A stretch of DNA of 64,000 nt from CAVWDU01 sp963840725 (GTDB lineage: Bacteria; Pseudomonadota; Gammaproteobacteria; Pseudomonadales; Halieaceae): contig CAWIZY010000004.1 of the NCBI GenBank assembly GCA_963840725.1, forward strand, positions 372,001 to 436,000. The letters run 5' to 3'. The notes under the pieces were generated by a model. It was not told where the DNA came from and made no database searches. It saw only the letters and a list, made by a program, of their open reading frames with translations. How positions within the stretch are numbered: the first letter of the stretch is position 1; every line of letters begins with the position of its first letter. Shown piece after piece: positions 26,219 to 35,577 of the stretch. The position numbers and the translations under genes were made by a program.

Positions 26219-26962
26219 TCAACGGCTTGCGGGCGGCATGGCTGCCTCTGGAGTCTCAGCTGGCACCCTGCCTCGCGGTATTTCTGGTATCGGCACGGTT
26301 TCCTGACCCGGCGACAGCTCGCGAACTTGCGGGGCGCTGGCCTCGCGATAGCGTTGCACCGCACCGGCCATATTGATCAGAGTGCGGGTCACCGATAAAC
26401 CCGCTGCACGATTGGCCACCCATACTGGAATCAAACCACCCGGATGGCCATACACCTGGTAAGTAACCACCACCCATCCTTCGGGCTCCGGCCTCAGCTC
26501 CCAGAAACCGCCGAATTCCGGCACGCGCACCAGAGCGTCCCGTGGCGGAAGATAGTCGGGGAAATTGACGATATTGATGCGGACAACCCGGGTTTGTGGA
26601 TCCTGCTGATAATCAAATCGCACCACTGTATCCCGGTCTTGCATGGGCCAGGGTGCATCTACTACGCCGTAGACGTAGGCCTGGTGAGCGCCGTTTTGGG
26701 CAAGAATTTTTGCACCACCACTGCGGTATACCCAACGATCATTGAAATCCGCGTCTCTAAGCAAGGCCACAATGGCGTTCAGTGACGCCTGCAAACGGGT
26801 AACTCCCCGAACTTCGCGCAGGGGCGAACCGGCGTATTCCCGCTGTTCTACGCGCACCGATTCATCGTTATAGAGCAGCTCCCAAGTGTGACCAGAAGCC
26901 GAGTGACCCCAGCCTAGACCAATAATCACCAGCAGTGCGAGAGGCTTGCCACAGCGGTTCAA
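26219..26962 (-). CDS. exported START-domain protein
   Basis: A 247-residue protein with a probable Sec signal (MNRCGKPLALLVIIGLGW, cleavage near SASG). The START-like lipid-binding region runs from about 28 to 205, with WELLYNDESVRV, WVYRSGGAKI, PWPMQDRDTVVRF and GFWELRPEPEGWVVVTYQ matching bacterial START proteins. A Pro/Glu-rich tail ends the protein. The best start is a TTG at 26962 that overlaps the lon stop as TTGA, giving translational coupling to lon; no ATG precedes the signal segment. Periplasmic lipid or hydrophobic-ligand binding is the family expectation. Confidence 0.72.
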   Translation of the reverse strand: MNRCGKPLALLVIIGLGWGHSASGHTWELLYNDESVRVEQREYAGSPLREVRGVTRLQASLNAIVALLRDADFNDRWVYRSGGAKILAQNGAHQAYVYGVVDAPWPMQDRDTVVRFDYQQDPQTRVVRINIVNFPDYLPPRDALVRVPEFGGFWELRPEPEGWVVVTYQVYGHPGGLIPVWVANRAAGLSVTRTLINMAGAVQRYREASAPQVRELSPGQETVPIPEIPRGRVPAETPEAAMPPASR

Positions 26963-29382
26963 TGCAGCGCTTTCTCCATTCGGTGCTCGTGGAATACGTA
27001 CTCGAATACGTCTCTGAAGGTGCGCGCGAAGTGCACGTTGATCCCCTCGCGCAAATAGTCCGGGAGATCCTCAAAGTCCCGGCGGTTTGCATGGGGCAAA
27101 ATCAATTCCATAATCTTGCTGCGGCGCGCGGCGATCACCTTTTCCCGTATTCCTCCCACCGGCAGCACCTGACCCGTCAGGGTCAACTCACCGGTCATCG
27201 CCAGGGGGCGCTTGATCCGCTCTTTGCGGGCCAGGGAAACCAGTGCAGCGGCCATGGTAATACCTGCGCTGGGACCGTCCTTGGGGGTAGCACCTTCAGG
27301 CACATGCAGGTGGACCATGCTCATATCAAAAAAGTCGCGGTCACAACCGTAATCGCGCAGATGACTGATCACATAACTGTAGGCGATCTCCGCAGACTCA
27401 CGCATCACCTCACCCAGGCGACCTGTCAATTTGAAACCTCGGTTCAGCGTGTGTATTTGCGAGGACTCAATCGCCAGGGTCGCGCCGCCCATTGCAGTCC
27501 AGGCAAGGCCGGTGGCAACGCCCAGCCCACGCATGGGTTTATCGGCCTGAAAAGGCGGCTTGCCTAGCAAGTCTTCAATGTCTTTCTTGCTCACCCGCAG
27601 GTGATCCACTGTCTCCTGGGTAAACCGCACGATAGACTTGCGCATGATCCCCGCGAGGTGTTTTTCCAGCGAGCGCACCCCGGCCTCCCGACAATAGGCG
27701 TCTATTACGTACTTTAACGCCGCATCGTTTATCTTAAGCTGAGTGTCCGTCAAGCCATGGCGTTCCAACTGCCGCGGCCAGAGATGATTGCGTGCGATGG
27801 CCAACTTCTCCTCGGCGACATAACCGGAGAGGCGCAGAATCTCCATTCGATCGCGCAAGGGGCCGGGAATGGTATCGAGCTGATTGGCGGTACAGATAAA
27901 CAACACCTTGGACAGATCCACCCGGAGGTCGAGATAGTGATCCAGAAACTCGCTGTTCTGCTCCGGGTCCAGCACCTCCAGCAGGGCCGATGCCGGGTCA
28001 CCCTGATAGGACGCACCGATCTTGTCTATCTCATCCAGCATGATCACCGGATTGGCCACTTCAACTTCTTTAAGAGCCTGGATGAACTTCCCGGGCATTG
28101 CGCCAATGTAGGTGCGACGATGTCCCTTTATCTCGGCTTCATCACGCATTCCGCCGAGACTGAAACGGTAGAATTTGCGACCCAGTGCGTCGGCCACAGA
28201 TCGCCCGATACTGGTTTTGCCCACACCGGGCGGACCGATAAGCAGCAAGATAGAACCGGCAATTTCGCCACGAAATGCGCCCACGGCCAGAAACTCCAGT
28301 ATGCGGCTTTTGACATCCTCGAGGCCGTCGTGATGTGCATCGAGCACTTCGCGGGCATGCTGCAATTCCAGATTATCGGGTGAATACACACCCCAGGGTA
28401 CCGAGGTGGCCCAATCCAGGTAATTGCGGGTCACCCCGTACTCCGGCGATCCGGTCTCCAGCACCGACAGCTTGTTCAACTCGTCACCGACCCGCCGCTT
28501 TGCAGCATCGGGCAAGGTCAGATCAGCGATGCGCTTTTCGAACATCTCCACGTCTGTGGTGCGATCGTCCTTGGACAGGCCCAACTCTTTCTGAATGATT
28601 TTCAGTTGCTCACGCAGAAAGAACTCCCGTTGCTGAGCGGACACCTTCTCATTCACCTGACTGGTGATTTTACTCTGCAGCTCGGCGACTTCACGCTCCT
28701 TGCGCAGCAGTGCGAGCACTTTTTCCATCCGGGGACGCAGTGCCAGTGTATCCAGCACATCCTGCAGTTGCTCTCCCGACGCAGTAGTCAATGCCGCAGA
28801 GAAATCAGCCAGTAAGCTGGGCTGGTTGGGGCTGAAGTTTGCAAGATAATGCTTTAACTCTTCGCTGTAGAGCGGATTCAGTGGCAGCAACTCCTTGATC
28901 TGCTGCAGGATGGCCATCGCATAGGCCTTGATTTCATTGCTGTCGCGATCGTCCTGACTGCGCGGGTATTCAACCTGCGCCAGATACGGTGGCTTGTCGC
29001 TGAGCCAGCGCACAATGCGAAACCGCTTCATTCCCTGGGCCAGAAACTGGCCTGGATTATCGGCGCCCGGCGGGGGGTTGTGGAGCCGCACGACACAACC
29101 AATCTCAGGAAACTGATCCGTAGCCACCGGCTGTTGATCCGCGCGCTCTACATGACTGAGGCCCAGCAGGCGAGTGCCGCTGGCGGCCACAGCCTTCAGT
29201 GTAGGTCCCCACTCTTGGGGGTCGATTGCCACCGGCTGTACCTGACCCGGGAAAAATGGCCTGCCAGGCACAGGCAGCAGGTACAGCGTATCCGGCAGCA
29301 CGTCATCGGCAACCGCCGGTGTGTTATGACTCTCTGCCGAAGAGATAATCTCTCCATCCGCTACCTGCGTGTCATCGCTCAT
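26959..29382 (-). CDS. lon: ATP-dependent protease Lon (LonA)
   Basis: An 807-residue AAA+ serine protease. The N-terminal Lon substrate-binding domain (about 30-225) is followed by a coiled coil, Walker A GPPGVGKTS (about 383-391), Walker B VIMLDEIDKIG and the protease domain. The catalytic dyad is Ser in KDGPSAGIT (about S705) and Lys in GGIREK (about K748). It degrades misfolded and regulatory proteins in the cytoplasm. The ATG start gives an extra acidic 28-residue leader before the domain. The clpX gene usually next to lon is absent; instead a START-domain gene is coupled downstream. Confidence 0.95.
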   Translation of the reverse strand: MSDDTQVADGEIISSAESHNTPAVADDVLPDTLYLLPVPGRPFFPGQVQPVAIDPQEWGPTLKAVAASGTRLLGLSHVERADQQPVATDQFPEIGCVVRLHNPPPGADNPGQFLAQGMKRFRIVRWLSDKPPYLAQVEYPRSQDDRDSNEIKAYAMAILQQIKELLPLNPLYSEELKHYLANFSPNQPSLLADFSAALTTASGEQLQDVLDTLALRPRMEKVLALLRKEREVAELQSKITSQVNEKVSAQQREFFLREQLKIIQKELGLSKDDRTTDVEMFEKRIADLTLPDAAKRRVGDELNKLSVLETGSPEYGVTRNYLDWATSVPWGVYSPDNLELQHAREVLDAHHDGLEDVKSRILEFLAVGAFRGEIAGSILLLIGPPGVGKTSIGRSVADALGRKFYRFSLGGMRDEAEIKGHRRTYIGAMPGKFIQALKEVEVANPVIMLDEIDKIGASYQGDPASALLEVLDPEQNSEFLDHYLDLRVDLSKVLFICTANQLDTIPGPLRDRMEILRLSGYVAEEKLAIARNHLWPRQLERHGLTDTQLKINDAALKYVIDAYCREAGVRSLEKHLAGIMRKSIVRFTQETVDHLRVSKKDIEDLLGKPPFQADKPMRGLGVATGLAWTAMGGATLAIESSQIHTLNRGFKLTGRLGEVMRESAEIAYSYVISHLRDYGCDRDFFDMSMVHLHVPEGATPKDGPSAGITMAAALVSLARKERIKRPLAMTGELTLTGQVLPVGGIREKVIAARRSKIMELILPHANRRDFEDLPDYLREGINVHFARTFRDVFEYVFHEHRMEKALH

Positions 29383-29537
29383 TCTTCGCTATTCTCTCTG
29401 CTGCAGACCCAATCTCATGTTATTTGGGGCTGCGGGCGCATTTTTTCAAGTTGCGGACGGTATTTCCGGCGCCGTTGCGGCGCTATACTGAATCGCTGGC
29501 ACACGCCATTGACTACAAAGCAGACGAGGTAAAGCCG

Positions 29538-30878
29538 GTGGGCAACAAACAAACATCTGACGTTAATCCGGGCGACCCTGGTCCGGGCGACCCTGGTCCG
29601 GGCGACCCCGACCTGCGGTCATTGTTGCGCTCGCTGGAAAGCAGATATCAGCGGCTGGCGGAGCAAAAACTGTCGCTGGACCTCACCCGCGGCAAGCCGG
29701 GTGCCGCGCAGGTTGCGCTCTCCAACGCCCTCGATGGTGTTCTGGGCGGAGACTATAAAACCAGCGCCGGGGTCGATGTGCGCAACTACGGTGGACTGTC
29801 AGGGCTTACCGAGGCCCGGGCATTTTTTGGCGCCATACTCGATGCCGAGGCCAAAGAAACCCTGGTGGGCGGCAACAGTAGCCTCACCCTGATGTATCAG
29901 GTCATGGATTTTCTGCTGCGCGAGGGGCGGCGCGGGCCGGCCAGTGCCTGGGAAAAAAGCGATACAATCAAGTTTCTCTGTCCCAGCCCTGGCTACGATC
30001 GCCACTTCGGCATTTGCGCTCACCTGGGCATCGGCATGCGAGCGGTGCCCATGACTGATAGCGGGCCAGACATGGACTTGGTCGAGCAGCTGGTGCAGAA
30101 AGACAGAACGTTCAAAGGGATCTGGTGTGTACCGCGCTTTTCCAATCCTACCGGCTGCGTTTACAGTGACGAGACCGTCAGGCGCATTGCCAGGCTGCCA
30201 CAATTGGCCAGCGATGACTTTGTGGTGATGTGGGACAACGCCTACGCTGTTCATGCTCTTTCCGAAGACGCTCCGGCGCTGGCCTCAGTGCGCAAAGCCT
30301 GCGATGAGTACGGCACTCTCGACCAGGTATTCCAGTTCGGATCCACATCCAAGATTACCTTTGCTGGTGCTGGCGTCGCTTTCATGAGCAGCGCCCCTGC
30401 CAGCCTCGCGGCCTTTGAAAAGCACCTGTCATTTCAAAGTATCGGTCCGGACAAGGTCAACCAACTGCGGCACCTGCGTTTTCTCGGCGGGGCCGGCGAA
30501 CTGGAGAGTCATATGGCCCGGCACGCCGCCATCATCCGACCGAAATTCGAGACAGTACTACGGACACTGGAAGACCAGCTCGGTGACAGCGGGATGGGCT
30601 CCTGGACGCGACCTCTGGGCGGCTACTTCATCTCCTTCGATACGCTGCCGGGGCTTGCCAGAGAGGTGGTCGGACTGGCGGCTGACATTGGGGTAAAACT
30701 GACACCTGCCGGCGCCACATTCCCCGAGGGGAAGGATCCGCTGGACCAGAACATCCGTCTGGCGCCCACCTTTCCCAGCGTCGAGGAGGTCCAATCTGCC
30801 GCAGAGGCGTTTGCTGTTTGTGTGCAATTGGCCACTGTCAGGCGCCGACTTATAGAGGCCGAGCCGCCACCAGCCTGA
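29538..30878 (+). CDS. type Ic aspartate aminotransferase-like PLP enzyme
   Basis: A 446-residue PLP protein resembling subgroup Ic aspartate aminotransferases (PF12897 type). LDLTRGKPGAAQV, NYGGLSGLTEAR, FLCPSPGYDRHFGIC, VPRFSNPTGCVYS, the WDNAYAVH segment and the PLP lysine in FGSTSKITFAGAGV are all present. The GTG at 29538 has GAGG eight bases upstream; the frame open to 29424 is rejected. The N-terminus carries a short GDPGP repeat (three copies of a 12-base unit, 29571-29610), probably a flexible tail. It diverges from lon. Confidence 0.82.
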   Translation: MGNKQTSDVNPGDPGPGDPGPGDPDLRSLLRSLESRYQRLAEQKLSLDLTRGKPGAAQVALSNALDGVLGGDYKTSAGVDVRNYGGLSGLTEARAFFGAILDAEAKETLVGGNSSLTLMYQVMDFLLREGRRGPASAWEKSDTIKFLCPSPGYDRHFGICAHLGIGMRAVPMTDSGPDMDLVEQLVQKDRTFKGIWCVPRFSNPTGCVYSDETVRRIARLPQLASDDFVVMWDNAYAVHALSEDAPALASVRKACDEYGTLDQVFQFGSTSKITFAGAGVAFMSSAPASLAAFEKHLSFQSIGPDKVNQLRHLRFLGGAGELESHMARHAAIIRPKFETVLRTLEDQLGDSGMGSWTRPLGGYFISFDTLPGLAREVVGLAADIGVKLTPAGATFPEGKDPLDQNIRLAPTFPSVEEVQSAAEAFAVCVQLATVRRRLIEAEPPPA

Positions 30879-30933
30879 ACCTGGAGCCGCCCTGGCGGGG
30901 CGCAGGGCAAGTGGCGGACGGAACCCGCTGTCT

Positions 30934-30974
30934 CGTGAACAGCAGCTGTTCACGCTTCGCCGCCAGCTTGCGGC
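30934..30974. terminator. two hairpins between convergent genes
   Basis: CGTGAACAG-CAG-CTGTTCACG (30934-30954) is a perfect nine-base-pair stem. GCCGC-CAGCTT-GCGGC (30959-30974) follows and is trailed by TTTC on the plus strand. They sit between the stops of the aminotransferase (30878) and the minus-strand small gene (30977) and could terminate both. Confidence 0.55.
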
Positions 30975-30976
30975 TT

Positions 30977-31468
30977 TCAGTAAGGCCGGTCGGGATCCAG
31001 ATTAAAGGTCTCCAGTAGCCATTCGTAGTAGAGCCCGTCGGACAGGAAACTGAGGTAGACTTCATTGACCAGGTCCACCAGCTTGCGCACCGCATATTCC
31101 GTATCGCCGTTCAGGATATATGCGGTCAGCGCAATCTCACCGCCCCGATTGTAGGTCTTAAGACGCAGCCGGCTCGCATCATAACGCCGATGCTCGGGGA
31201 GGGATGGGCTCTGCCGTTCCCGCAGCCAGCGCTTGAAGTCGCGATACATTGCCGAGCCGGCGGGCACCTGCGGCAGCACGCAAGGCAATCGCAGGGAGGC
31301 TCGGGTCGCATCAAACTGCCACTGGAATAGTTGATCACGATGCCAGCGAGTCTGGTATTGCGCACGTGCAGCAGACACGCGTTTACCCGTGGCTGCACCG
31401 AAGCCGCGAAAAACACCCCGAGCTGCATAGCCTTGCAGAATTTCCCCTACCAGGGCCGCGTCACTCAT
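30977..31468 (-). CDS. hypothetical protein, 163 aa, third gene of the ThDP-cytochrome operon
   Basis: Not recognised. The ATG at 31468 shares one base with the TGA of the upstream ThDP enzyme gene (TGATG), so translation is coupled; the frame open to 31576 is rejected. There is no signal peptide. The protein is rich in Arg and Tyr, with a basic middle and a C-terminal half (residues 110-163) that looks globular: TYNRGGEIALTAYILNGDTE, then VRKLVDLVNEVYLSFLSDGL. Co-translation with an exported enzyme suggests an assembly, cofactor-insertion or regulatory partner, but that is inference only. Confidence 0.6.
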   Translation of the reverse strand: MSDAALVGEILQGYAARGVFRGFGAATGKRVSAARAQYQTRWHRDQLFQWQFDATRASLRLPCVLPQVPAGSAMYRDFKRWLRERQSPSLPEHRRYDASRLRLKTYNRGGEIALTAYILNGDTEYAVRKLVDLVNEVYLSFLSDGLYYEWLLETFNLDPDRPY

Positions 31469-33462
31469 CAGTGCGCAACAGCACCAGTGCCCGGCTCGGC
31501 ATTGAGGGAAATACCCGGCGGATAATCCCGCGGTGATGTGAACTCCTTCAGCGCCTGGCAGTTGATAAGACTGCACACCTTGTCGTTTCGTGCCAGCTTG
31601 TAGGCCTCGGCCAGCGCAATGCGGAACTCCTCCGGCGTGCGCACATAGGCACCATTGGCACCCAAGCCCTGGGCCATCCGGTCATAGCGCAGGTTTTCCT
31701 GGAACAGATACATGTGCATTGAGCGCGCCGAGCGCGCTGCATTGGGCCAGACACCCCAGGCGTTATTATTGTAGACAATGGTAATCGTCGGCAGTCGGTA
31801 CTTACTCGCGGTATCCAGTTCAAAGAGGCTGTAGGCCAGGCCCGCATCGGAAGTGATACAGATCGTCGGGGCGCCCGCATAACCCTGCTGCGGACCGACG
31901 CCCCGCTGCACTGCCGCAGAGACGCCCATCATCATCGACATGTCCGGCCCGATCGCTCCGTATTGATAAGCCGGGACAATCATATGACCCGGACGCTGCG
32001 CCCGCAGATAGCGCCCGGCATAAAGACCGCTGGTCCAGCCGCCCCCACCAGAGACGACCGCCAGGCGATCGTCGGCATCATTGTCGATAAAGCTCTGGGT
32101 ATCGCGGGCGATAACAGCCGGGTGCAGGTGCCCGGTTTTCCCACTGTATTGCAGGCCCAACTGGTAAACCCTGTCCAGCTCTTGCTGGTAAGCCTTTCGG
32201 GCGGCGGCGATCTCTGTGACCCAGTCCGGTCGGGAACGCGCCTTCAGGCCATCGGCAAGGGCTGCGAGGAACTGCGTTTCATCACTGACAATTCCCAGGT
32301 CCAGAGGCCAGTTACGCCCCAGATCCTCCTGCTCGGGATGCACTCTTATCGCCTTGATCTGCGGATTGAAGCGGTACTCCCCCGGGCTCGGCATACAGTA
32401 CTGGCCAACAAAAATAACCAGATCCGCGCTCAACAGCGCATCGGGTGCGGCCATGACACAGAGCCGGTGTTCGTCAGGAAAAACACCGCGGGTCGGGCCC
32501 GAGGTGGCCACGGCCAGGTTGTTTTTCTCTGCCACTCGCCGCAGCGCATCCCAACCGCGACGCTGGAACACACCTTGACCGGCCACGATCAGGGGTCGCT
32601 GCGCTTTTTCGATCATGGCCACGGCCCTGGCCACATCCGCGGGGGCCGGATGGGCTCGCGACTCGCTGCGGTAGCGCGATTTGGCGTAATAGTCCTTGAG
32701 GTCGGCAGGATCCTTGAACCGTGCGCGGGCCACCTCAGCCGGAAAATCCAGGTGCACAGGCCCCGGCACACCGGACTTGAGCTGGCGAAAAGCGTAGGCC
32801 CCGTACTCATGGACACGGGAGGGATCGATCAGGCGCTTCCCATATTTTTTAATCCCTGTGGTCGTCGGCTGCTGGTAACCCGTTTGAATAAAGGCCTCCC
32901 GGTCATCACCGGCAATCTGCATATTGCTGGCCAAAACCAGCAGCGGCGTTCGCGCAGCGTTCGCCGCCGCGATGTTCATGATCATATTGGTGAAGCCCGG
33001 ACCCTCGGTACCCGACGTGGCGGTCACTTCGCCCGTCGCTCTGGAGAAACCATCGGCCATCGCGCACATAGCCCCCTCGGACCGCCCGCCGTAGGCGGGA
33101 ATACCTGCGGCCGCCAGAGCATTGATGACCGTGTAATTCCCAGGACAGCAGAACAGCCCCGCCAGCTTCTCCTCCCGACAGAGATTGGCAAACACATCGG
33201 CGCCACTCATGCCTCTGCCCTCGAAGGTGGCAGCCGCCGCGTCCTCCCCCAGTGACTCGGTAAAGTCGGGGGCTACCCTGATGGATGGCAACTTGAGCTC
33301 CCCCAGGTCCACAGTATCCAAAGCCATCGCCCCGGCCGCAGTGCCGGCAGTGACTGCCGCGCCGACGCCTGTCACCGATTTGCGGAGAAAATCCCGGCGC
33401 GAGCTGTCGGTCTGGCTTTTTCCTTCCGGCTCAAACTCCGCTCGCTTCACGCGCTTGGTCAT
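31468..33462 (-). CDS. Tat-exported thiamine-diphosphate-dependent enzyme (acetolactate-synthase/oxalyl-CoA-decarboxylase-like fold)
   Basis: A 664-residue protein with a twin-arginine signal (SRRDFLRKS, residues 21-29, then a hydrophobic Gly/Ala stretch). Three ThDP-family domains follow: the PYR domain with catalytic-type glutamate in GGRSEGAMCAMADG (E129), a central domain from about 275 and a PP domain. In the PP domain the ThDP motif reads SDAG (538-541) instead of GDG, ending NNN (565-567). ThDP enzymes are normally cytoplasmic, so export is unusual; Tat transport fits folding with cofactor before export. It lies 46 bases after a cytochrome c gene and is coupled to a small gene. An oxidative decarboxylation feeding electrons to the cytochrome is a reasonable but untested idea. 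Confidence 0.82.
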   Translation of the reverse strand: MTKRVKRAEFEPEGKSQTDSSRRDFLRKSVTGVGAAVTAGTAAGAMALDTVDLGELKLPSIRVAPDFTESLGEDAAAATFEGRGMSGADVFANLCREEKLAGLFCCPGNYTVINALAAAGIPAYGGRSEGAMCAMADGFSRATGEVTATSGTEGPGFTNMIMNIAAANAARTPLLVLASNMQIAGDDREAFIQTGYQQPTTTGIKKYGKRLIDPSRVHEYGAYAFRQLKSGVPGPVHLDFPAEVARARFKDPADLKDYYAKSRYRSESRAHPAPADVARAVAMIEKAQRPLIVAGQGVFQRRGWDALRRVAEKNNLAVATSGPTRGVFPDEHRLCVMAAPDALLSADLVIFVGQYCMPSPGEYRFNPQIKAIRVHPEQEDLGRNWPLDLGIVSDETQFLAALADGLKARSRPDWVTEIAAARKAYQQELDRVYQLGLQYSGKTGHLHPAVIARDTQSFIDNDADDRLAVVSGGGGWTSGLYAGRYLRAQRPGHMIVPAYQYGAIGPDMSMMMGVSAAVQRGVGPQQGYAGAPTICITSDAGLAYSLFELDTASKYRLPTITIVYNNNAWGVWPNAARSARSMHMYLFQENLRYDRMAQGLGANGAYVRTPEEFRIALAEAYKLARNDKVCSLINCQALKEFTSPRDYPPGISLNAEPGTGAVAH

Positions 33463-33508
33463 ACCTGTGATCCTTGACTAAGTTATCGCCAGCTCACTGC
33501 TGGCGGGG

Positions 33509-33913
33509 CTATAGGGACTCTCGCTGCTGCGGGGTCCAGAGGCTGCGAATAAAGTTCACCAGATGCCAAAACTCAGCCTGCTCTTGTAACTGGAAACTGA
33601 AGCCCGGCATACCCACGCCTGCGCCATCATGAATACTGCGGTACATGTCCTCCCGGGAGGTACCACTGTAATACTCCTCTGGTGCCGTCAGGTTTGTCGC
33701 ATCTGAAATAACGTCCATCTGGGCACGGCCGTCCTTGCCATGGCACTCCGTGCAATAGCGCTGAAACAGCGTCGCGCCCTGGGCTACCGAGCTGTCGCTA
33801 TAGGGAGTGGGGTCATCGGCCAGCGCCGATGCACTTACCAGGCAGATCGCCGGTAGCCAGTAGCGCAAACCTGCGGTTTGCAATGGCCGGGGCCCGGCAA
33901 CAGGAAAGGGCAT
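33509..33913 (-). CDS. periplasmic monohaem cytochrome c
   Basis: A 134-residue class I cytochrome c. A signal peptide covers about residues 1-32 (ending SASALADD). The haem site is CTECH (54-58), and M102 in GVGMPGF is the likely axial methionine. The C-terminal helix FWHLVNFIRSLW is typical of the fold. The ATG at 33913 has a strong GGAGGAG upstream. It is the first gene of an operon with the Tat-exported ThDP enzyme, so it is a natural candidate electron acceptor for that enzyme. Confidence 0.88.
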   Translation of the reverse strand: MPFPVAGPRPLQTAGLRYWLPAICLVSASALADDPTPYSDSSVAQGATLFQRYCTECHGKDGRAQMDVISDATNLTAPEEYYSGTSREDMYRSIHDGAGVGMPGFSFQLQEQAEFWHLVNFIRSLWTPQQRESL

Positions 33914-34034
33914 GGGGCTCCTCCGAAATTCGTTCAGGGTACGAATGAGAATAGTAACAGGATGACAGATTGCAACCGCGAGGCCACACAGCCCGGGGCC
34001 GGGCGACTACCGGGGTGGCCGCGGGCGTTTAGGG

Positions 34035-34838
34035 TCAAAGACTTGCGAGTAGTGGAACTGCCAAAGTCAGCGCCAGGCCCCAACTCAGCAATGAGCCCAG
34101 TAAAAAGTACTCGGTTAGGACGTCTACCGGCCGGGGTGACTTGCGGCCCTCGGGGGTCGTTGCCGAGAGGGCTTCTGCGGCGCCCTTACTCTGCAGTTCA
34201 GGAAAGCGAATAATACTTTTTGCCGATATGACCAGGGCCGCTGCCGTCGGCTCGCCCGCGAGCGCCAGACCAAAGATCAGGTAGCGCTCCAGCGGGCCGA
34301 TAAATCGGCCGCCTTTCAACTGCTGCTCAGCTTCCGCCACCGGTGTTTCCCGGGTCAGCTGTAGACAGGTGCGGACGATACCATTGCCGGTCGGGCCGAG
34401 AAACAACAGACTGGCTACAGTTAGAGCGACAACCCCCACGCCCAGTTCAGCCAGGCCGAGCCAGGGGAGGCTGGCAAAATACCCGGTGATAATGGCCGGT
34501 TCTGTTTCAACAACCAGTGCAGGTAGTCCCAGCCCGCCCAGCAGAAGCATCAGCGTGACTGCAGTCAATGCCAGCCGCGGATGATTGGCGGTGGGATCGA
34601 TCGCCGCCCGAGCTTCAACCCAGGTGGACGTCCCGGCAGCGCTGCCCAGAAATAACAGTACTGCGGCTATCGGGGACGCTGTATAGGCCCATAGCGCAGC
34701 GGCGCCCAGGGAGCAGTTCAACAGCACCAGCCCCATGCGATAAGGGCGGCTTCGGGAGCGGCCCGCCGCGGCGGCAATACCCCCGATCGCCAGGTCTGTC
34801 ACGGCCAGGATCGACAGCATAATCGCCAGTGTGATCAC
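34035..34838 (-). CDS. polytopic membrane protein, partner of SatD-like protein
   Basis: A 267-residue protein with about six hydrophobic segments. The C-terminal part ERYLIFGLALAGEPTAAALV, then SAKSIIRFPEL and EYFLLGSLLSWGLAL, resembles the conserved end of DUF3307-type membrane proteins that are commonly paired with SatD. The start is a GTG at 34838 overlapping the satD-like stop (GTGA), giving tight coupling. Function is unknown in general; acid tolerance has been linked to the Streptococcus sat locus. The family assignment is from memory of the pattern. Confidence 0.6.
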   Translation of the reverse strand: MITLAIMLSILAVTDLAIGGIAAAAGRSRSRPYRMGLVLLNCSLGAAALWAYTASPIAAVLLFLGSAAGTSTWVEARAAIDPTANHPRLALTAVTLMLLLGGLGLPALVVETEPAIITGYFASLPWLGLAELGVGVVALTVASLLFLGPTGNGIVRTCLQLTRETPVAEAEQQLKGGRFIGPLERYLIFGLALAGEPTAAALVISAKSIIRFPELQSKGAAEALSATTPEGRKSPRPVDVLTEYFLLGSLLSWGLALTLAVPLLASL

Positions 34839-35515
34839 CGTATGGCCGCCTGCTCGAATTCAGCCAGAATTCGCTCGATAATATACGCACCATTGGTCTT
34901 GGAGCGCCGTGAAACCACCGGCTGACTAATGCCCAACTGACCCGCGATCTCTGCCTGGGTGGCACCGGTCAGGATACCGAGAGTAATTGCAATATCCTTT
35001 CGATCCATCTGGTACATCACCTGGTCGAGCGCCAGTAAGAATGCATTGGCGGTGGCCGTCAGCAGCGCATCAGGCGCATGGAACCGGGTCCTGGCGGCAT
35101 AGGGCACACCGCTGCGGCGCGCCGGTTGGCCCGCCTCGTCAATGGCCGCTCTGGCATTCCACCAGGCATCACCACTCTGGCCGTAAGGTGCCAGGCCGTC
35201 GTCGTAAACGCTGATCTCGCCATAGGCCAAACCGATGCGGAATTCGCAATCATGCTCTATATCTCCCGGAGCCTGGGCCCGAAACTGCAGTTTGAGCAGT
35301 ATCGTGGCCCGAAATGCGGCGGCGATCTCCGTATAGGCACCCTGAAATTCATCACCGACGGTGAATTGCAGGGGCTGCTCGGCCGGTACATGCTGATTCA
35401 CCCACTCAAAATGCCCCCCCAGGGCAGAAAACAATTGCCGCTGGTCCGGAAACGCCCTGGAGGCAATGACATCGCCTATCATCACCGCGTAGTAGTTACC
35501 CTGTGCTACGGCCAT
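34835..35515 (-). CDS. SatD-family protein with C-terminal helix-turn-helix
   Basis: A 226-residue protein. The N-terminus YYAVMIGDVIASR (about 8-20) is the SatD hallmark. Residues 60-130 contain FTVGDEFQGAY and RIGLAYGEISVYD, resembling a degenerate nucleotide-cyclase-like fold. Residues about 178-215 (GATQAEIAGQLGISQPVVSRR) form a clear helix-turn-helix. I take the ATG at 35515 as start. The gene is followed with overlap by a membrane protein gene. Its upstream region holds a dense array of TATAGC/GCTATA motifs, which suggests that this protein binds its own promoter; that is inference. Confidence 0.7.
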   Translation of the reverse strand: MAVAQGNYYAVMIGDVIASRAFPDQRQLFSALGGHFEWVNQHVPAEQPLQFTVGDEFQGAYTEIAAAFRATILLKLQFRAQAPGDIEHDCEFRIGLAYGEISVYDDGLAPYGQSGDAWWNARAAIDEAGQPARRSGVPYAARTRFHAPDALLTATANAFLLALDQVMYQMDRKDIAITLGILTGATQAEIAGQLGISQPVVSRRSKTNGAYIIERILAEFEQAAIR

Positions 35516-35577
35516 CGCCACCCCACTGCGCCCACCGGCTCGCCGACGCTGATTCGAATACGCTTGCTGTATCACAG

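Noticed and set aside
31963..33255. 430-codon plus-strand ORF
   Set aside because: Antisense to the ThDP enzyme gene, which has clear family motifs and a Tat signal; the long frame is a by-product of GC-rich codon use.
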